From: Zychaea mexicana
Lineage: Eukaryota > Mucoromycota > Mucoromycetes > Mucorales > Lichtheimiaceae
NCBI RefSeq assembly: GCF_025766255.1
Contig: NW_026516670.1
Location: 372,001 to 436,000 of the forward strand
DNA length: 64,000 bases
Direction of reading: 5' to 3'
Under the pieces are notes generated by a model, which saw only the letters and a list, made by a program, of their open reading frames with translations, had not been told where the DNA came from and did no database searches. A program made the position numbers and the translations under genes. Positions within the stretch are counted from its first letter, which is position 1; every line of letters begins with the position of its first letter. Shown here piece by piece: positions 1 to 10,104 of the stretch.

Positions 1-554
1 ATGTGACCGAAACGATATTTTGGAAACTAATCCTTTTTTTAAAAAAATCTATAGCCACAAGGCTGGCTAAACAGTATCTCTCTCTCTCCTTTACATCATT
101 TTCACTCCATTTTATAGAAAAAGGACGATTCTTTTTTGTTAAAATTGCCCAATAAACCATCATAGAGTCTTATAGACTTGCTTTTTCGTCAACTCGAGTC
201 TGTATACACCATGGCTCCAATTTGTTAAGTCTTGACCTTCAGGAAGGCGTTTACTTTCATCGTGTGTACTAGGAAATAATTCTTCATGACGTGTACATAG
301 TATTGTTTTGTCGTCAGCGTGACATTCAGCTTTGGCTCACAAACTCCAAATCATTAGAGCAGGGTTTATGCTTGCCTGGACTATTCCCGATGGGCTTTGC
401 GAACTGGACGTGTACCATACATCCACCCGTAGTCGCGGTATGCTTGAAGCATAGCGCGTTGTGTGCTAAGGGGTTTTGATCTGTAAAAAAGTCGTATAAA
501 AACGATCAGGATGCACATATTCATATAATGTATAATACTATTCGCTAGCCACCA
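1..554. other. No gene recognised
   Basis: A 62-codon frame at 291-479 (+) has no recognisable domain, no splice partner and no family resemblance that I can see. The rest has stops in all frames. It is probably non-coding or the decayed flank of the minus-strand remnants to its right. Confidence 0.4.
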
Positions 555-1078
555 CTAAGAGCACTTACATTCTTGACCGTATCGGCGGCGGTTTGGTTTT
601 ATGTGATCAATATCGAAAGCGGTTTCCCATAGCTTCTGGCGCCAGAGCGGATTGCTTTCGAGTTGTCTGCATCTTGAAATCGACAACGGTGACCCGACCT
701 ACACACACACAAAATATAAGAGTAAGATTATAAAAAAGCTGTAAACAATATTGTATGTGAGAAGCAAAGATACAAAAGCTGACCAATACCTCTGCGAGCA
801 ATATGAGCGGTACCGGATCATTTCGATATACCATCCGTGCTCTTCTCACCTACTGATACAGAGTACGAGTATCCAACCGAAAGAACCCCGTTTGATGGGA
901 ACCTAATGGCAATAGTGGCCAAGGCGTGCTCGTGGATAAGTTCGTTCGGAAAATTGAAGCAGGTCGTACGACAAATGCAGAAGGGAGATGCATAAATCTT
1001 CTCCCATCGCGAGACCGCAAATGAGTATGTCTGTGTCATGGAGCAGCTCTTAAAAGCGACCATGAATGAAGCTATCAA
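555..1078 (-). pseudogene. Class-3 lipase relic
   Basis: Three minus-strand blocks resemble the C-terminal half of a fungal class-3 (Rhizomucor-type) lipase. Block 1 (about 1078-850) has an F-x-VAFKSC stretch, then FPN and ALATIAIRFPSNGV, as seen around the nucleophile elbow. Block 2 (about 835-790) reads VYRNDPVP, like the conserved catalytic-Asp segment of the family. Block 3 (698-555), after an intron with GT...AG ends, finishes FDIDH...YGQECKCS and a stop, matching the usual D-H ... C end. The GHSLGG elbow that should precede ALAT is missing: the sequence runs LIHEHALAT. Without the catalytic Ser it should be inactive. The join of blocks 1 and 2 needs a frame change, which also favours a pseudogene. 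Family assignment is by motif memory only. Confidence 0.42.
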
Positions 1079-1314
1079 CTAGTTCACAATAAAGAATCAG
1101 CAAACATATCGCAAACTGTTATCTGTTTAATATAGGCTTACCGATACAGTCTTCCCAATGATTGATTATGAAGTAGATTATTGGGATATTCGGCTTCATG
1201 GTTCAAAATGTTACTTGTTAATACTCATGCTGTTCCGACATAATGTTAGGACAATGAGTTTCTATGTGTACCATATTGATTAGTAAACACAATAATATAT
1301 ATATGTAGGATTAT

Positions 1315-2541
1315 ATCTACCTGCTCTTTCCACCTGACCTCGGTTGTGTAGGAGTTGTTGTAAAGCACCCTTCCAAACTCGATTCATGTAATACTTGATA
1401 TTTAGGGCATGCACTCTCATATCTGACATAAAATAGAAATGATGAGCTATCATATCCATTTTCCTTAGTTTCATAGTGCTTATATTCTGTACTTGAGCCA
1501 TACTTTGCAGCGCCATGACAACAAAATTGTTTGCTAACGTATCTCTCAATGATCCAGGAGTAATATCCTCTGGCTCGAAGTATTCTAATAAATCATACAG
1601 TGCACATGCATCAAATATAACAACATTAACCGTTTACCGAAGCCACCAATATCCTGCTCTGTTAGTTATTAATTTGAAATGTTGCAATCACTTACGTTCA
1701 TTACAGTACCCGCTCGTTAAACCGATCACCTTTAAACCGATATTTCGTTAAACCAATCACTTCCCCAAAATACCAGCTTGATAAGCAGTATGTATGTCAT
1801 ATAGTGGACCCTCAATCTTTAAACCGATCATTTGTTAAACCGATCCCTTTCTCGAAAAACAGAGGTGATCGGTTTAACGAGCGGGTACTGTATTATGTGG
1901 GTTAGTTCTTTCTGCGACAAAGATTGCTGCTGTGCGCATTAGGTCTTCTTTCCATGGTAGCTATTGGATTATCGGATGTTAGTACGAGTTTTGGAATAAA
2001 AATGTAGATATATATTGAACATATAGGAGGAACTCACGTTAAAAAAGAATCCTGGTAATTCGTCGTGTAATCCGTACGAAAGCACTTTGAAAGCAATGAC
2101 CCAAAGCCTTGCAAAAACAATGGAGGTGCATTCTGGTAATAACCCTCAAAGTGACGCCTGAGGTGCAAAAATACAAGATTGTAAGCATCTCGTTTTCGGA
2201 ATGAAACCATTTCTGATGTTTGTCTTAGAATCGTCCACAAAAAAGATGTACAATCATCAGCCTCAGCATTCAGGAAGGATAATAATAAGCTAAGGAAGTT
2301 AAAAATGAACGTACTCAAAAAAAGTGGTATTCGCCATGTGAAAAATTGCTCTGACCGAGCAAGGTCGCGTTACGACCCGCGTTCTCTCGTCAAAGCCGTT
2401 GAACTCTACAAGCGGCTCTGGGATAACGGGAACAGGCTCTTGGACAGCGGGAGGAGGGGGTTCTTTAGGTATCTGTGGAGGCTTTCAACAACTGATGACA
2501 TGCGTTTTATAAGAATGGGAGAGATTTGGAATGAGCCGAAA
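1315..2541 (-). pseudogene. Unrecognised multi-exon coding remnant
   Basis: Several minus-strand open segments look like exons of one gene. They are: about 2541-2318 (Pro-rich, EPPPPAVQEPVPVIPEP); 2318-2034, ending at a GTGAGT donor; a block at about 1975-1893 (LPWKEDLMRTAAIFVAER) with an AG before it and a GTAAGT donor just beyond the MITE; and about 1640-1315 (ALYDLLEYFEPEDITPGSLR...), ending at a GTAGAT donor. The phases between the second and third blocks do not agree, and the MITE at 1704-1890 interrupts the end of the third. I do not recognise the protein; no catalytic motif or membrane segment is evident. It is probably a decaying host gene. Confidence 0.3.
1704..1890. mobile_element. 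pogo/Tc1-like MITE, 187 bp
   Basis: The element starts CAGTACCCGCTCGTTAAAC and ends with the exact reverse complement; the terminal inverted repeats match over about 28-30 bp without a mismatch. It is flanked on both sides by TA (1702-1703 and 1891-1892), the target duplication of Tc1/mariner elements; CAGT ends are typical of the pogo branch. There is no ORF inside, so it is non-autonomous. Further partial copies of the TTAAACCGAT motif lie inside (1730-1860). Confidence 0.85.
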
Positions 2542-2922
2542 TAGAAAGAAAGAAAAAGAAACTGATGCTTTTATACGGTGAGGTAAAGTTAAGCAAATGT
2601 CATTGTCATGGGACCATTGTATATGTATATAACGTGATGATTTAGCTCGGAGGCATGCTTTGAATATTCCTGGTCGGGCTTACCACAGGAGCAGGCAGTG
2701 CAGCGCGTATAAATGATTTGTTACACAAAGTGTCTTCATTGTCATCCACATGGGGTTCGGCTGTCAAGGCAGGAAACGATCAAATAGTGAAGGAATGTAT
2801 CCGCACTGTGATGAGCTTCTACGAATGCCTTTTATTATCCGTGATGCAAATAGAATAAGAATAAGTTGTTGTTCTTTCAGTGATAAATAGGTTCACTTCA
2901 ATCCGAGTTTATAGCAAGTCAT

Positions 2923-3272
2923 GCCGAGTGTTGCTCTTTACTCTCTCCCAATCACCGCACGCCAGCTTCGTTTTGCTCAGAAAAGAATGCATGGTAAGTT
3001 ACACTAGAAGCAAATGAGGACTTCCCAAAGAGTAGACAGTAACCCTCTGTATTTTTTTCCCAGATGACCAAGTCAACTACCAAAGATCCTTTCGCTGATC
3101 AATAAGTGACTGCATGGAAGTCGCAAAAGGCTCGCGCCTGGGAGCAACGGTATAAGGTACGAGTAAGAAAAATGAAACCACAAAAACTTGTGCTCACTCA
3201 TACATCTCTTTTATTATGCGGAACAGTATTATCTTCACCACGTGGATCCAGGCACGATGATTAACATCGGTG
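2923..3272 (+). pseudogene. Short spliced-looking coding remnant
   Basis: An ATG at 2923 opens a 24-codon segment (MPSVALYSLPITARQLRFAQ...) that ends at a GTAAGT donor. It is followed by a pyrimidine-rich AG acceptor, and then by a segment reading VTAWKSQKARAWEQRYK up to a GTACGA donor, and a third AG-bounded segment YYLHHVDPGTM. A stop codon lies in the second segment just before VTAWKS, so the frame is broken. The product is not recognised. It is either a pseudogene or a small gene whose splice sites I have wrong. Confidence 0.2.
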
Positions 3273-4181
3273 AAATTTAATGTTACAGAGAAGAAACAAT
3301 TTTAAAAAAAGCTTCGCGAGTGGGAGGAGGGTAATGTCGTCCAGAGTTCTGCGTGGGGGGTATTTACTCTCTCAATACCAGGCAGGACTGGAGTACAGTG
3401 TCGCGAACGCTACAAAAACATGGTCAAGGAAGGGTACACGAGCAGTTCAGGCAAATATTTATCAGTGACTACTGCGGCACTGTCTGCCACTGCATTATCC
3501 GAATCGTGGGGAACCCAGAACACGAACCACATCGACTGCATTTATCAGCAATCGCATGGAAAGGGGTACTCGTTTTCTACTGTTAATTACCGGGGGTTTC
3601 GATAATAATCTAAAACGTTTTTTCCTGAAAATGCGAAGCCAAGCGACATCAACAGCAGCTACACAAGCAGTCGAAATACAAACAAATGGCTTGCCAGTTG
3701 ATTCCAACATACCACCAGCTCCAGGCCATCGACCCGTACGTCCAAAGAAAGACGTGCCCATTTTGTTAAAGAATCTTTTAAGCTAAAGCTGCTTCTCTTG
3801 TTTTTAAAACAGCTACCAACAAATAGAGGAACACCCAACAAGCAAGACCAACAAGTGAAAAGGGTTAGATTAGTCCTGTCACAAAAATCTATGAATTTGG
3901 ATGAATAAAAGTCTTCTGTTATTATAGTACTGGGAGTGAGATAAAGACAATTAAGCACGTTTCAAAACTTTGTGCCTGTATGTGCTTCATTGTCATTCAT
4001 TTACTGAACGAGTATCTTCGGTATGTTTTTTCTTTTAAGTTATTGCCTGCACTCAGAAAGCATATGACACAATTTGTCAAAGCGGCGAACTCAAATATTA
4101 AGGTTTAATTTCATTGGCTCGCCCAGCCTCATACGTACTATTCCTGCCTCTTTTTGTCCAATAATAAAAACCGCAGAGACC
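3273..4181. other. Intergenic, one weak ORF
   Basis: Only short frames occur here. The most protein-like is about 3630-3785 (+), MRSQATSTAATQAVEIQ... ending ILLKNLLS. It could be an upstream exon of the zinc-finger gene at 4182, but I found no good donor linking them. No repeat or RNA gene is seen. Confidence 0.3.
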
Positions 4182-7155
4182 ATGCTGTCATTTGTTAAAC
4201 GTGCATTAACAGCAGTTTTATACCGCAATTTCAATGCTGAATCCCATTCCTCCTCTTCTTCTACTGCTTCTCCTTCTTCTGCTCCTGATTCGGCCACCCC
4301 CTTTGCCAATGAGAAAACTGAAGAATTAACAGGCACACGTGTTGCGCATTCTGCCGCTGCTTTAAATAAAGGTATTAAAAACAACGACTAATAGGTTCAC
4401 TATGAAATCTTGTCTTTATATTACTTCAACTCTATGACTACATAGCATTTGCTTCAAGAAGAAAAAATAGAATGACTCAACTGATTGCAGCTTATAACGA
4501 TTCTACGCAAATGCAAGAAAATTTGACGAGCCAACGATCTGGATCGCAGACAAGCTTGTCAGAAGCTGGGCCACGCAAGAAACTACCCACAAAATCAGGG
4601 ACGACGACGACTAACTGGAATAGCAAAGAAAGCATCAGAAATAAAAGTAGTATGTGTTGTTTCTTTAAATCATCGGCTTATATAGGGGGCTATGAGAACT
4701 TATCACAAACGCTTTCAAATAGAAGCACGATCCGATGTATCAAAGAAACGTGCTCGCGCAAACGATGATTATAGTGACGGAAATTCAAAATACAATGGCA
4801 AGTGTTGTTCATTTGTACGAGTTTCTGCTATTCCAAACGTATTTTAACCCTCAATATGTCGTATGTTCTTCTTTTCTGTTTTATACATTTGCCACACATA
4901 GAATTACATCATCATGAAGAAAGAATATCACCAAAGCGCAAAAGAGCCAAATCTAAAAACAAACAAGAAGCTGAAGACGTCGAAAAAGCTTTAGACGCTA
5001 ATAAGGCAAAAGAAGCTAGAAGGAACAGAGAGATTAAAAAGGCCGTAGAGGGTGAAAAGGCAGAAGAAGCCAGAAAGGCAAGAGAAGCGAAAGAAGCTGT
5101 AAACGCTAAAACTGAAGAGGCGCAAGAAGAACCAACAAAAGGTTTGGATGAAGAAAGATTGCGACTCGTTTTGTCTCCCGAATTTCTATGGCTTGTTAAT
5201 TACTTTGCCTATGGATAATAATCATTTTATTTATGTTTCTGTTGCCATGCTACAGTGTTTCGGTTTTATTGCCCATACAAAAATTGTGCAAAAGGAGAAG
5301 ATCAACGGCATATCATCTTGACGCACATCCGCAAACGCCACAATGCAAATTTCCCGCTTTGCAAACATATGAATTTCTTCAAAACCAGCTCTGGGAAGAT
5401 CATCAGCTTTGATGGTAAGTATGTCGTCGATGGTACAGGATAAGAAGAGGGCATTAGTTTCCCTGAAAACTTCAGCATAACATTTATCTGGGAAAGAAAG
5501 AGAAGAGGAAAGAAGGACAGCACGGTATTATACCAGGAACCGATCTATGCAAATAAGCGAAAAGCATACATCTAAAATACGTGTATTCATATAATATTGA
5601 CAGATAGCTCACGTAATGCGTTGGATGAACATGAGAAGGTGGTTTCCGAAAGAGCAGGTGACTCAAAAGTGCTGGAGAAGAAAGATTAGCGTGTGCTATT
5701 AGTAGACGTCTTTGACTTATATATACAAAATACCATTATTCACTCCCTTTTGTTATCTACGAATAGATGCATATTGCTGCCCATACGAAAATTGTCTCGT
5801 GACAGAAGTCGAGGAAAAAATGATTTACAATCATATTCAACTCGAGCATGATCCATACTTACCCAATATATGCAGCATGTCAACATATTGTTTCTCGACA
5901 CCCTCAGGAGAGATTATATATTTCAATGGTAAGAACCAACAGCACAACACGAAGGGGCATCTTGATAAAGAAAGTTATACTCACGGTGCAACATTTGTCT
6001 CGCTCATTCACCGTGATATTGTATACTAAAATCATTCTGTTTTAAGAAAGATCCAAAAACTCATTGAAGGATATTGATAAGATTGAAGTGAAAAAGATTG
6101 ACAGAAGAACACGTGGTCAGTATGCAAAGAGCTTATTTTCGACAGTTTATTGGAATGCTTGTATACTCCATACCTGAATAACTCTCACTATATATATGGA
6201 TCTGACGAATGAAAGTTTGATAAATTTTTGTTGATATTGTTATTGTTGGATAGAGACGCTGTATTTACATTGTCCGTACAAACGATGCCAAAAGACGTAC
6301 AATGTCCGCCATCAGCTGTATTGTCATATTCGCGAAGCTCATTTCCCAAAGTTAAGAAGTATGGGAAAGGGTCGATGGACGCTTCCTTACGAAACACTTT
6401 ATGGAAGGGTTGTAAATTTCAGCAGTAAGTGTGTCAATGTTTTTTGTGAAGAGCGATTTGTATATGTAAAATAGCAGATTTATCTACAAATTTCTTTCTC
6501 GTAAACAGCAGTAGTACTGATATATTACAACATTCATATAGTGAGCTGCATTGATTTACTTGAAGAAAATGAGCCGCTTTTACTTGTAGGTCGCACAGAT
6601 GGTAAGTACGAATAAGCATCGCTTGTGCTCAATCTTGAAAAATCTTCTTACCTTAGTGCATTGCTGTAACCCAATAGTATCAGAATCAATTTATCCCCAG
6701 CAAAACGTCTCAGCTACAGATAGAATGGAAGGAGGAGAGCAAGAAAAAGGCGTGGAAGTGGCACCAGCAGATGAGCCGATCGAAGAGGCAGAAGGACAAG
6801 AAGAGGTTGAAGAAAAAGAAGAAGAGGAAATATACGTTCACCTTAAAAGAGTGGATCCAGCCCAGTACAATGGATTAAAATATGTTTTGACAACTGGGCC
6901 AGAAGGAGCTGTGGATGGTAAGAGAAAAATTAAAACACTAATCATAACTGTAGACCCTCACTTAATTTTCTCATAACCACAAAGTGTTTGATTTATTGAT
7001 ACGATTATATATCATCTCCAAATTTAGAAGTGGACAAGAATTTACTGGCTGCCGGTCAAGATCTTTTAGTGGGACTCACAACTATGTACCGCGGAGAGTT
7101 GGAAAAGTACATACGTAAAAGGGCACAGGGACAGGCACACGCAAACAACTTGTAA
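4182..7155 (+). CDS. Three-finger C2H2 zinc-finger protein, 12 exons, all introns phase 1
   Basis: Exons: 4182-4371, 4446-4646, 4723-4797, 4902-5141, 5256-5414, 5604-5657, 5767-5928, 6047-6115, 6254-6424, 6542-6601, 6678-6917, 7028-7155. They join in frame to about 582 residues, and every intron falls after the first base of a codon. Exon 4 encodes an Ala/Glu/Lys-rich helical (coiled-coil-like) stretch with a basic PKRKRAKSKNKQ patch, a possible nuclear signal. Exons 5, 7 and 9 each encode one finger with spacing C-x4-C-x12-H-x4-H (CPYKNC..., CPYENC..., CPYKRC...), and each ends in a similar tail (SGKIISFDG, SGEIIYFNG, YGRVVNFSS). Exon 11 is very acidic (EEVEEKEEEE). The 4797/4798 donor is GC. 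I do not recognise the gene; nucleic-acid binding is inferred from the fingers. The first two introns and the 5141 donor (GTTTGG) are the least certain joins. Confidence 0.72.
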
Positions 7156-8286
7156 ACATGTATATCTTTTATGACCACATAAAGCTGCTGCTACTACTGC
7201 ATATTCCCTTTAAAATCTCGTTAAAAGGAATGCACTGTTACTCGAGTTATGGGCAGGTAGTTATCTTGCTCGAACTTTGTTTCCAACTTAGTGATACTGG
7301 TGTATCCTCATTTGTTTAAAAAGCGCTACTGCTATTACTACTACACGCCGTTGCTGAATGCCGCATTTAGGCATGCACGGTATCCGAGAGTAAATAATAT
7401 ACTAGCAATAACCCCGCCCCCAAATAGAACAAAGTCGTTGTCAACACCGTTAGTGGTGTCTCCACTGTAGTTGCCTAGCAACATATCTCCAGGCAACAAT
7501 ATTTAAGCTTTGTTACTATGATACGCAAGGTACCTTAAGAAACCCATTAACGAGCGACGCTGCTGCTGACAGCCACAATGGATTAGTTTCTCCTAGACTA
7601 TGAGATGTTATGCATCACAAAGCGCATTCCAGCGCCAGAGTCCCAACACTTTGTACCTTTCTCAAAGTCCATTTGACCTAAGTGGCCTTCAAATTAGCCC
7701 CTTTCTGCCCAGAAAGGCGTTCTAATTGGTGTATACCGCGGAAACGAATAAAACCAGCTATGTTCAAATTCAGCATGTGATATGTGTATGCCTGGGTGTG
7801 TGGCGAAAATGAGATCCTCTACACTCCACACGCACTCATGTAGCTATCACAGATCATTAATGCAAATAAGAAACAGGTGCAACAACGACCATAGGGAAAA
7901 GAGCACCGCTACTAGCTGTCATCGCCAATGACCACCACTATGCTGCCTGCTGCTACAACTGCATCCAACCCTTGCTGGGTATTTTTCTTATTTGTTTCGG
8001 TCGAGCGTGAGTGCTGAATGTATGTTTATAGGAAGATGCACGACACTATCGGCACCAATCGGTCGCCAATCCAAAAAAAATCGCACTCGGTGGAGTAGCA
8101 GTCTTCATCAAGCACCTCTTATGGGAAGTTTTCTTTAAGAAGCTTCAAGGCCAACTTGACTCGGTGACAGAAGAGGAAAAAAAATATAAAAAAAATTCTT
8201 GTTGTGTGGGGACCCACTTTTTTTCTTCTTCACCTTTCCTCTCTCTCATCTACTTTTTTGCATCCCCAAAAAACCACATTTCCCAA
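7156..8286. other. Intergenic region
   Basis: No coding segment, tRNA or clear repeat was found. The right end (8164-8286) is the likely promoter and leader of the H-protein gene, with an A/T-rich AAATATAAAAAAAATT stretch at about 8180-8195 and a pyrimidine-rich leader up to the ATG. Confidence 0.5.
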
Positions 8287-9175
8287 ATGGCTCTCAGACA
8301 GTTCACTTCGCGTGTTGTGCGTCCTTACGTCCCTGTGTTGCGCAAGTCCGCCACCTTTGCTGCTTTCCGCACCTATGCCAGTGAGTGTATATGATATCTC
8401 GATATCATCCCTTTTTGGCTTATTCTCTCTGTGCACGTGTGAGCGTTTACGAGTGTCTGACTGAGCGTGTGAGAAAAAGTAAGGAACGTATCTTCTAACC
8501 ACGCTTTTTTTCGCTCAACTTGCATAGCCAAGAAGTACACTGATGACCACGAGTGGATTTCCATCGAAGGTGACGTTGGTACCATCGGTATCACTGATTA
8601 TGCTCAAAAGGTATGTCTATTGCATAGGGTGGTTTCAAAAGTTGGAAGGTAAAAGAAAAAAGCTCATCCATGAATATTTGTTCTCACTTCCCCGCAGGCC
8701 TTGGGTGATGTTGTCTTCGTCGAAACTCCCGCTGTCGGCGATGCTGTTGAAAAGAAAGGTTTGTTTGTGATAAGGGAAATAAAGAGGGGAGAGAGTGGTG
8801 TGGCGACTAAAGAAAAAAAAAACATGTGGGAAACGCGTCAAATCTGATCCCATCAAAATTCCACAATGTAGATCAAATTGGTGCTGTTGAGTCCGTCAAA
8901 GCTGCCAGCGATATCTACACGCCTATCACTGGCGAGGTTGTCAATGTCAACGAGGCTTTGGCCGACGAACCCTCCTTGATCAACACCAGCCCTGAAGAAG
9001 ATGGTAAGCTTGAGAAAGTTTGAAGACTTTTCTTATGGTAGAGATGGAATACTGAACGATACTTTGCGGAATAGGCTGGTTGGCCAAGATCAAGTTGTCG
9101 AACCCTGAAGAACTCGAGGGTCTCATGGACGAGAAAGCTTATGCTGATCTCTGTGCTGCTGAAGAAGACCACTAA
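8287..9175 (+). CDS. GCV3: Glycine cleavage system H protein, mitochondrial
   Basis: Exons 8287-8380, 8528-8610, 8698-8758, 8872-9003 and 9075-9175 join in frame to 156 residues, normal for the family. The protein carries the lipoyl group that shuttles the aminomethyl intermediate between the P, T and L proteins of the mitochondrial glycine decarboxylase. Residues 1-31 are Arg/Ala/Ser-rich without acidic residues, a typical matrix-targeting peptide. Then comes [10 protein letters not shown], the conserved start of the mature protein. The lipoylation site is Lys89 in [15 protein letters not shown], followed by [11 protein letters not shown]. Introns are 61-147 nt with GT...AG ends. The start was chosen because it gives the targeting peptide and is the first ATG after the leader. 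Confidence 0.96.
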
Positions 9176-10104
9176 GCTTGCTTATCATTTTTTATAAGTA
9201 AAACGGTATAAAGGAGTCGTCCTCATTATCTTTCAATTTTGTTCTTTTGTATAGTAGTAGTAGAGCGCCTCAACCCACTCTATTGTAATTATCCCCATCC
9301 TTCTTTTTTCTTTCTCTTTGTTTTACGTCCTACGCATCCATTATTTTTCGCTCTCCTTTCTTATTAAAGCATTTTATTTCTTCAACGGAAAAAATAAACA
9401 TTCGACACGCGTCCTCTGTTGCCACAAACAGCAACTATTTACAAAGTGAACTTTTTTTTCTTACAAATCAGTCTAAAGAAGCAGGAGATTGGTTTACTGG
9501 AATATTGGCATTGATACATAATGATGCTACCTTACGGGCCATATTCTAAGCGATTATAGAGAACCCCGGTCGCTTCGATCTATATTTCGCATATATTTAC
9601 TATTGCAAATTATATGCATGAAAGTATGTCTGTGAGAACATTTCTCTTTCTGTCGCTCCCCAATCAATGGATAGCCCGATAAGTTGACCTGACTCACTGC
9701 AAGCATCGTTAGCCTTTTCTATTTGCTATTTTTAACAAACGACAACGCTAACTCGTCGAGATATAAGAGCGCTCATGCAATACAGCAGAATTATAGCTTT
9801 GCGAACGTTCTAGTGCATAGCTCTCTGTAAACTATCAATTATAGCTGGTAGACAGTAGTATGTAGTGGTAGCCCTAAACATATAAAGAAGGAGACTGTAA
9901 AAGTGTTGAAAGCATCCATGCCATCAAATCCGACAGCTACAACTTCGGATCACGGATACCCGCTTAAATCCGGTCGACAGCAGTAAGCGTTGCTGAGTTA
10001 ACGCAACGATGTAGCAATGAGCGTGTGTCCTCTCCCTTTTTTTTTTGTACCAACTCTTTTTTTTCTACCACCTGTTCGCCTGAAAACCGCGCTTACATGC
10101 GTTC
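9176..10104. other. Intergenic region
   Basis: It holds the 3' untranslated region of the H-protein gene (T-rich, AATAAA-like AAAATAAAC at about 9392) and the upstream region of the calpain gene. No ORF with recognisable content was seen on either strand. Confidence 0.5.
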
